Source: Streptomyces liliiviolaceus (GTDB lineage Bacteria > Actinomycetota > Actinomycetes > Streptomycetales > Streptomycetaceae). From it: 64,000 bases of DNA. Shown here piece after piece: positions 59,227 through 64,000 of this stretch; positions within the stretch are counted from its first letter, which is position 1; every line of letters begins with the position of its first letter. The stretch spans positions 1,860,001 to 1,924,000 of the forward strand of contig NZ_JAGPYQ010000002.1 of NCBI RefSeq assembly GCF_018070025.1. Reading direction: 5' to 3'. Made by a program: the position numbers and the translations under genes. Under the pieces are notes generated by a model that was given only the letters and a program-made list of their open reading frames with translations, did no database searches and was not told where the DNA came from.

Positions 59227-60294
59227 ATGAACCAGATCCTGTTTGCCGGGGCCATAGGCCTGTTCCTGACACTCGGCGGCACACCACTGCTGATCAAGCT
59301 GCTGGCCCGCAAGGGCTACGGCCAGTTCATCCGTGACGACGGGCCCCGCGGCCACCTCGGCAAGCGCGGCACGCCCACCATGGGCGGCATCGCCTTCATC
59401 CTGTCCACCCTCGCCGCGTACGTCCTGACCAAGGTCATCACCGGTGAGCCGCCGACCTTCCCCGGTGTCCTGGTGCTGTTCCTGATGGCGGGCATGGGTG
59501 TCGTCGGTTTCCTCGACGACTACATCAAGATCGTGAAGCGGCGTTCGCTGGGGCTGCGGGCCGGTGCCAAGATGGCGGGCCAGCTGATCGTCGGCATCCT
59601 GTTCGCCGTCCTGGCGATCCGGTTCGCCGACGACCGCGGACTGACTCCCGCCTCGCTGAAGTTGTCGTTCGTGACGGACTTCGGCTGGACCATCGGGCCG
59701 GTCCTGTTCGTCGTGTGGGCCCTGTTCATGATCCTGGCCATGTCCAACGGCGTGAACCTGACCGACGGCCTGGACGGGCTGGCCACCGGCGCCTCGGCGA
59801 TGGTCCTCGCCGGCTACACCTTCATCGGGCTGTGGCAGTTCCAGAACTCGTGCGCCAACGCGATGAACCTCACCGATCCCGGCTCCTGCATCGAGGTGCG
59901 CGATCCGCTCGACCTGGCCGTCGTCGCCTCCGCGCTGATGGGTGCCTGCATCGGGTTCCTCTGGTGGAACACCTCACCCGCCAAGATCTTCATGGGTGAC
60001 ACCGGTTCGCTCGCCCTGGGCGGTGCGCTGGCGGGTCTGGCCATCTGCTCCCGCACCCAGCTGCTGCTCGCCCTGCTGGGCGGGCTCTTCGTGCTGATCA
60101 CCCTGTCCGTGGTCATCCAGGTCGGCTCGTTCAAGCTGACCGGCAAACGGGTCTTCAAGATGGCTCCCCTGCAGCACCACTTCGAGCTGAAGGGCTGGTC
60201 CGAGGTCCTGGTCGTGGTCCGCTTCTGGACCATCCAGGGGATCTGCGTGATCCTCGGGATCGGCGTGTTCTACGCGGGCTGGGTGGCGGGCTGA
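59227..60294 (+). CDS. mraY: stand-alone MraY (phospho-MurNAc-pentapeptide transferase) paralogue
   Basis: A 355-residue ten-helix membrane enzyme that moves phospho-MurNAc-pentapeptide to undecaprenyl phosphate (lipid I). All family motifs are present: GTPTMGGIAF, DDYIKIVKRRSLGLRAGAK with the Asp pair, NLTDGLDGLA, FMGDTGSLALGG, and PLQHHFELKGWSE. ATG at 59227; GAGGGGAA lies about 11 bases upstream. None of the mur/fts genes that surround the housekeeping mraY are here, so this is an orphan copy. A reserve enzyme or one tolerant of a MraY inhibitor is plausible. It is about 2.3 kb from the end of the prodiginine cluster. Confidence 0.92.
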   Translation: MNQILFAGAIGLFLTLGGTPLLIKLLARKGYGQFIRDDGPRGHLGKRGTPTMGGIAFILSTLAAYVLTKVITGEPPTFPGVLVLFLMAGMGVVGFLDDYIKIVKRRSLGLRAGAKMAGQLIVGILFAVLAIRFADDRGLTPASLKLSFVTDFGWTIGPVLFVVWALFMILAMSNGVNLTDGLDGLATGASAMVLAGYTFIGLWQFQNSCANAMNLTDPGSCIEVRDPLDLAVVASALMGACIGFLWWNTSPAKIFMGDTGSLALGGALAGLAICSRTQLLLALLGGLFVLITLSVVIQVGSFKLTGKRVFKMAPLQHHFELKGWSEVLVVVRFWTIQGICVILGIGVFYAGWVAG

Positions 60295-60327
60295 GCCCCT
60301 TCCGCCCCGCCCGGATGCCGGAAGGCA

Positions 60328-60415
60328 CGGCGACCCCTGCTTCCCGATACGGCGACCGCCGCCTGATGGTTCTTCATCCGGCGACCGCCGCACGTGGTTC
60401 CTCGTGCGGCGACCG
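60328..60415 (+). repeat. CGGCGACC direct repeats with a stem-loop
   Basis: CGGCGACC starts at 60328, 60350, 60379 and 60407 (22, 29 and 28 apart). Around the last two, GCCGCACG (60387-60394) pairs with CGTGCGGC (60403-60410). It fills the mraY-methyltransferase gap and may end the mraY message. Confidence 0.65.
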
Positions 60416-60437
60416 TCGTCTCGGCTAACCTCCCCGT

Positions 60438-61097
60438 GTGAGCACCGGACGGGAAGACCCGGAGACCGAGGGATGGCTGGCGGACACCCGGGCGTCCTAC
60501 AACGCCGACGCCGTCGGCTACGCGGACGAGACACGGAACCTCCTGGCGGAACTGCCGCCCGAGCAAGAGGTCATGGCACTGTTCGCCGGGTCCGTACGGG
60601 CGGCCGGCGGCGGGCCCGTCGCGGACGTGGGGTGCGGGCCCGGGCGGATCACCGCCCACCTGCGGGACCTCGGCGTGGACGCCTTCGGTATCGACCTGTC
60701 GCCCAGGATGATCGAGGTGGCCCGGAGCGAGCACCCCGGCCTGCGGTTCGAGGTGGGCTCGATGACCGAACTCGCCCTGGCGGACGGTTCCTTGACCGCT
60801 CTGCTCGCCTGGTACGCGATCATGCACATCCCCGATGTGGCGATCGGCGACGTCCTCGCCGGCTTCCATCGGGTGCTGCGGCCCGGCGGCCTGCTGCTCC
60901 TGGGTTTCCACGCCGCCGGCACCTCACCGCCCAAGCCGCAGGACGGCGACGGAAGTTGGCCGGAGTCCTACGGCCGCCTCCGCGAGCCGGGCCAGGTGGC
61001 CACGTGGCTCACCGAGGCGGGCTTCACGGTCGAGACCCACCCCACCATCACCTCGGCGGCCCGCACGCTCGGCGGAGTACTGCTGGCACGCCGCTGA
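60438..61097 (+). CDS. class I SAM-dependent methyltransferase
   Basis: A 219-residue methyltransferase. Motif I is VADVGCGPGRITAHLRDLGV, followed by VDAFGIDLSPRMIEVARSEH (motif post-I) and FHRVLRPGGLLLLGFH. It begins YNADAVGYADETRNLLAELP, like UbiE/TylM1-type small-molecule methyltransferases. The GTG at 60438 lacks a ribosome site and follows TAACCT by six bases, so it is probably leaderless. The substrate cannot be told. No neighbour ties it to the pigment pathway. Confidence 0.88.
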   Translation: MSTGREDPETEGWLADTRASYNADAVGYADETRNLLAELPPEQEVMALFAGSVRAAGGGPVADVGCGPGRITAHLRDLGVDAFGIDLSPRMIEVARSEHPGLRFEVGSMTELALADGSLTALLAWYAIMHIPDVAIGDVLAGFHRVLRPGGLLLLGFHAAGTSPPKPQDGDGSWPESYGRLREPGQVATWLTEAGFTVETHPTITSAARTLGGVLLARR

Positions 61098-61154
61098 CAC
61101 TCCGGCCGGGACGGTCCACCGGCGCCCGGGGCGGCCCGCAGCCGGGCCGACGCG

Positions 61155-61508
61155 CTACGCGTCCTGTTGTGCGGAGTGGGTCGAGGCGTCCGCGCTGAGC
61201 GGGGTCAGCCAGTGGATCTCCAGGTCCTCGCGCAGGTACTCCATGCGGGTCTCCTGGAAGCGGACGAGCTCGGGCCGGGCGAGGTGACTGCGCAGATCGT
61301 CACCGGAGCGCCACAGCTCGTAGAAGACCAGCGTGGTGGGGTCGGCGGCGTCGCGGTGCACCTGGTACTGCCAGGAGCCCGGCTCGGCGCGGGTCGACTC
61401 GACGAACGAGAGCAGCAGACGTTCCAGTTCCTCGGCGCGTTCCGGGCGGGAGCGGGCGAATCCGTGGATGCCGATGGGACCAGATGCTTCAGGTATGACG
61501 ATGTCCAT
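61155..61508 (-). CDS. YgiN/ABM-type quinol monooxygenase-like protein
   Basis: A 117-residue antibiotic biosynthesis monooxygenase-fold protein: IGIHGFARSRPERAEELERL, then WQYQVHRDAADPTTLVFYEL and LRSHLARPELVRFQE are the usual strands and helix. The ATG at 61508 lies within an ArsR-type operator and follows TAGCCT by seven bases, pointing to a leaderless message; an ATG at 61526 would add six residues. Members act without cofactors on quinol-like substrates or as redox-stress proteins. It diverges from an ArsR gene. Confidence 0.88.
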   Translation of the reverse strand: MDIVIPEASGPIGIHGFARSRPERAEELERLLLSFVESTRAEPGSWQYQVHRDAADPTTLVFYELWRSGDDLRSHLARPELVRFQETRMEYLREDLEIHWLTPLSADASTHSAQQDA

Positions 61509-61554
61509 ACCTCGGAGGCTAGTCAAGCATCGAGGTATGATGCAAGCCGTACCT
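61491..61554. promoter_or_regulatory. two 22-bp ArsR-type dyads between divergent genes
   Basis: AGGTATG-N8-CATACCT (61491-61512) and AGGTATG-N8-CGTACCT (61533-61554) have the same geometry and are 42 bases apart, four helical turns. The inner arms also form a 9-bp dyad (CATACCTCG at 61506 with CGAGGTATG at 61531). The first covers the monooxygenase start, the second precedes the ArsR ribosome site. Confidence 0.8.
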
Positions 61555-61579
61555 GAAGTGTGCCGCCCGGAGGAGGATC

Positions 61580-61921
61580 GTGGATCTCGGCAAAGTGTTC
61601 GCCGCGCTGGCGGACGACTCCCGGCGCAAGGTGATCGCCTCGCTCGCGGCCGACTCCGAGGATCAGGAGCACGCCTGCGGGTCGTTCGACCTGCCGGTCA
61701 AGAAGGCCACGCGTACGCATCACTTCCGGGTGCTGCGGGAGGCGGGCCTGGTCGTGCAGCGCGACCACGGCAACGGAAGCACCCTGCGCCTGCGCAGGAC
61801 GGACATCGAGGAGCACTGCCCCGGTCTGCTCCGGATCCTCGTCACCGAACGCGACGATCAGGCCGGCCTGGGCGACTCGGGCGGCCCCGGCGCCCCGGGC
61901 GAGGGCAGAACCGAGCCGTGA
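61580..61921 (+). CDS. ArsR-family HTH regulator
   Basis: A 113-residue winged-helix repressor from the GTG at 61580 after GGAGGA. VFAALADDSRRKVIASLAAD opens the domain; THHFRVLREAGLVVQRDHGN is the recognition helix and the wing. A Cys (EHACGSF) lies before the recognition helix, at the place where some members sense metals or thiol stress; a full metal site is not visible. The C-terminus is a Gly/Pro/Asp tail. It probably represses itself and the divergent monooxygenase through the two dyads. Confidence 0.9.
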   Translation: MDLGKVFAALADDSRRKVIASLAADSEDQEHACGSFDLPVKKATRTHHFRVLREAGLVVQRDHGNGSTLRLRRTDIEEHCPGLLRILVTERDDQAGLGDSGGPGAPGEGRTEP

Positions 61922-61956
61922 CCGAGGAGTCGCTCTTTGGCGAAAAGGCCGCCTGC

Positions 61957-62619
61957 CTACTTCACATTGCCGGTGAACACGGCGGTCCTCGATTCGTAGT
62001 CGGGTGCGACCTCCACCTGTAAGTACTGCTGGTCCTTGGGGAGTTCGCAGGCCCAGACGACGGAAAGGGAGCGCCCGGCGAGGATGCGGGTCTCGGGAAG
62101 GCCGTCGAGCCCTTCGTCGAAGATGGCGTCACCCTCCTTGCCCTCGTCGCCGTAGGCGCAGTTGACGCTGAGTTCGTCGGCGTTGACGCTCTCGTCGGAC
62201 CCGTTCACGATCTTGATGGTGAACTTGGCGTAGGGCGTGTTCCCCGGGGAGGCGTAGTCGCTCGACGTGCCCCGCGAGAACTTCGACAGGCTGACTTCCA
62301 CGTCGTTGTCGTAGGCGGCCGGTTCACTGAGGCCGTGGACGCCGTCGCCGGGCTCCTCGGCGGCCGGTCGGGCGTCGTCCCCGGCCACGGCGTGCGCGTC
62401 GCCCGGAGTGGCGACCTCGGTGACCGTGACGGTCGGTCCCGGCTCGGCCGCCCCGTCACGGCTGCCGCTCACCGCGAGGCCCGTGGTGACGACGGCGACG
62501 ACGACGGCAGCCGCGGAGCCGATGACGACCGCGTTCGAGTGGTTCTTCTTCGCGGGCGGCGGAGGCAGGGGCGGCGGCAGGAGGCCCGGCACGGGCGGCG
62601 GTGTCGACTCGTGGCTCAT
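61957..62619 (-). CDS. membrane-anchored DUF4352-like protein with a TTA codon
   Basis: A 220-residue protein. A short Pro-rich cytosolic head (PPPVPGLLPPPLPPPP) is followed by one membrane helix (about residues 29-51), a disordered Ala/Glu/Gly linker, and a beta-rich extracellular domain from about residue 105 (VEVSLSKFSRG, YAKFTIKIVNGSDESVN, SLSVVWACELP) of the DUF4352/immunoglobulin-like kind. Two Cys (CAYGDEG, WACEL) may form a disulfide. Leu200 is encoded by TTA (62022-62020), so translation may depend on bldA. Function unknown. Confidence 0.8.
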   Translation of the reverse strand: MSHESTPPPVPGLLPPPLPPPPAKKNHSNAVVIGSAAAVVVAVVTTGLAVSGSRDGAAEPGPTVTVTEVATPGDAHAVAGDDARPAAEEPGDGVHGLSEPAAYDNDVEVSLSKFSRGTSSDYASPGNTPYAKFTIKIVNGSDESVNADELSVNCAYGDEGKEGDAIFDEGLDGLPETRILAGRSLSVVWACELPKDQQYLQVEVAPDYESRTAVFTGNVK

Positions 62620-62755
62620 GTGTCCCCCTGAGCGGTGCTGCTGAGGGATGCATCATGACGTTGCGAGCGAGCCTTGTGGACCCTCTGTGGCCAAATAGTT
62701 CCCATGAGGCGCGAGCGATGTCCGAATCCGGTACCGGGCGGTCGGCGACGGCGGC

Positions 62756-64000
62756 TCAGGACCCCGCCAACCGGCGTGCCAGATAGGGCGCCGTAGCGCT
62801 GCGGCGGGCTTTCGCGACCTTTGCCGGAGGGCCTTCGGCGATCACCCGGCCGCCCGCGTCCCCGCCGCCGGGGCCCAGGTCGACGACCCAGTCGGCGGTG
62901 GCGATCGTGTCCAGGTCGTGTTCGACCACGACGACCGTGTTGCCCGCGTCGACGAGCCGGTGCAACTGCCGCAGCAGCAGGGCGACATCGGCCGGGTGGA
63001 GTCCGGCCGTCGGCTCGTCGAGGAGGTAGAGCGCGTGGCCGCGACGGGCCCGCTGGAGCTCCGTGGACAGTTTGATGCGCTGGGCCTCACCGCCGCTCAG
63101 CTCCGTCGCGGGCTGCCCCAGCCTCAGATATCCCAGCCCCACTTCCCGCAGCGTCTCCAGGCTCCGGGAGGCCGCCGGGAGATCGGCGAGGAACCCTGCG
63201 GCCTCGTCCACGGGCATGGCCAGCACGTCGGCGATGTTCTTTCCCCTGTACGTGACTTCGAGCGTCCCGGCGTCGTAGCGCGCCGTGGCAGGCAGGGCAC
63301 GGGGCGTACGTGCCGGGCAGGAACAGCAGCTCGACCTCGACGAACCCCTCCCCCTGGCAGGTCTCGCAGCGGCCCTGCGCGACGTTGAAGGAGAACCGCC
63401 CCGCGGAGTACCCGCGCTCCCGTGCCTCGTCGGTCGCCGCGTACAGCTTGCGGACCGCGTCGAACATGCCGGTGTACGTGGCCAGGTTGGAGCGGGGCGT
63501 CCGGCCGATGGGCCGCTGGTCGACCCGTACCAGCCGGTCGAAGGAGTCGAGCCCCGACGCGTCCCGCAGGTCGACCTCCAGCTCCGCGCCGTCCCCGTCG
63601 CCTCCGTCCTCGTCGCTTCCGTTCCCGTCCGGGCCCTGGCTCAGGTGGCGGCGTACGACCTCGGCGAGCACCTGGGTCACCAGCGTGGACTTCCCGGATC
63701 CGGACACGCCTGTCACCGCGGTCAGCACCCGCAGCGGGATGTCGACCGAGACGTCCCTCAGGTTGTGCCGCGAGACGCCGCTCAGCCGCAGCCGGCCCCG
63801 TGGCGTCCGCGGGCGGTGCTCGACCGGTGGCGCGTGTCCGAACAGACAGCGGCCGGTGGCGGACTCCGCGACCCCTTCGAGGCCGGACACCGGACCGCTG
63901 TACAGGACCCGTCCGCCGCCCTCACCCGCCTCCGGCCCGATGTCCACCACCCAGTCCGCCCGTCGCACGACGTCCATGTCGTGCTCCACGACGAAGAGCG
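62756..64000 (-). pseudogene. frameshifted UvrA paralogue, truncated by the window edge
   Basis: The 5' part lies outside the window. From the edge to about 63285 the frame shows an ATPase half (WVVDIGPEAGEGGGRVLYSG, GVSGSGKSTLVTQVLAE, FNVAQGRCETCQGEGFVEVE, APCPACHGA). There it shifts, and the rest continues in another frame: VLAMPVDEAAGFLADLP, LSGGEAQRIKLSTEL, LDEPTAGLHPADV, DWVVDLGPGGGDAGG, ending at 62756. The break is in a GCGCGC run (63278-63284) and fits loss of two bases. Either the gene is recently inactivated or the sequence has an error there. It is a paralogue of the intact gene at 9769-12159, not a copy of it. Confidence 0.85.

Noticed and set aside
1..64000. tRNA, rRNA, insertion sequences or phage attachment sites
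   Set aside because: No cloverleaf, rRNA block, transposase or integrase motif was seen in reading the window.

Overview
The window is GC-rich actinobacterial DNA and almost certainly comes from a Streptomyces chromosome. Signs of this are the strong G/C bias at third codon positions, GTG and TTG starts, rare TTA (bldA-type) codons, ATGA-coupled operons, sugar importers without their own ATPase, and one complete antibiotic cluster whose gene content and order match the red (undecylprodigiosin) cluster of Streptomyces coelicolor. I saw no rRNA, tRNA, CRISPR array, transposase or phage gene.

Left part (1-15.9 kb), housekeeping and accessory genes: the 3' end of an unrecognised gene; a cysteine-desulfurase-like PLP protein without a catalytic Cys; a DUF2975 membrane protein paired with a small Cro-type regulator behind a consensus leaderless promoter full of ATCGAT; a small membrane-anchored protein; a fused SecDF; a saccharopine-dehydrogenase-like enzyme; a TetR/DinB pair divergent from an FAD monooxygenase, with two GGTCA-N-TGACC operators between them; a UvrA paralogue and a VOC protein; a TetR/acetyltransferase unit and an MFS exporter that share one 18-bp operator; and a TerD protein.

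16.1-23.6 kb, amino-sugar and glucan utilisation: a DasR-like GntR/UTRA regulator diverges from a binding lipoprotein, two permeases and a cytoplasmic-type GH20 hexosaminidase. The layout is that of dasR-dasABC-dasD. A secreted CBM3-GH16 glucanase follows. Sites resembling DasR boxes lie in the divergent gap.

24.0-56.9 kb, the prodiginine cluster: redD (SARP), redX, redW, redY; then leftward redZ, redV, redU, two accessory genes and redR; then rightward redP, redQ, redO, redN, redM, redL, redJ, redI, redH, redG, a RedF-position membrane protein and a PlsC-like acyltransferase. RedM, RedO, RedW, RedX, RedN, RedV and RedI would build the bipyrrole aldehyde (MBC) from proline, malonate and serine. 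RedP, RedQ, RedR, RedJ and RedL would build the alkyl monopyrrole from a fatty acid, malonate and glycine. RedH joins the halves and RedG can oxidatively cyclise the product. Three things differ from the textbook cluster: the RedK reductase is fused to the C-terminus of RedL; the TTA codon is in redD and not redZ; and the redR/redP divergent region holds two opposed arrays of four heptamers at an exact 11-bp pitch, a striking candidate SARP operator.

Right part (56.9-64 kb): a GlxA/AraC regulator divergent from an NAD(P)-binding enzyme with four tandem 13-bp repeats between them; a stand-alone extra MraY; a SAM methyltransferase; an ArsR regulator divergent from a YgiN-type monooxygenase with two 22-bp dyads; a TTA-containing membrane-anchored protein; and a frameshifted second UvrA paralogue that runs off the window.
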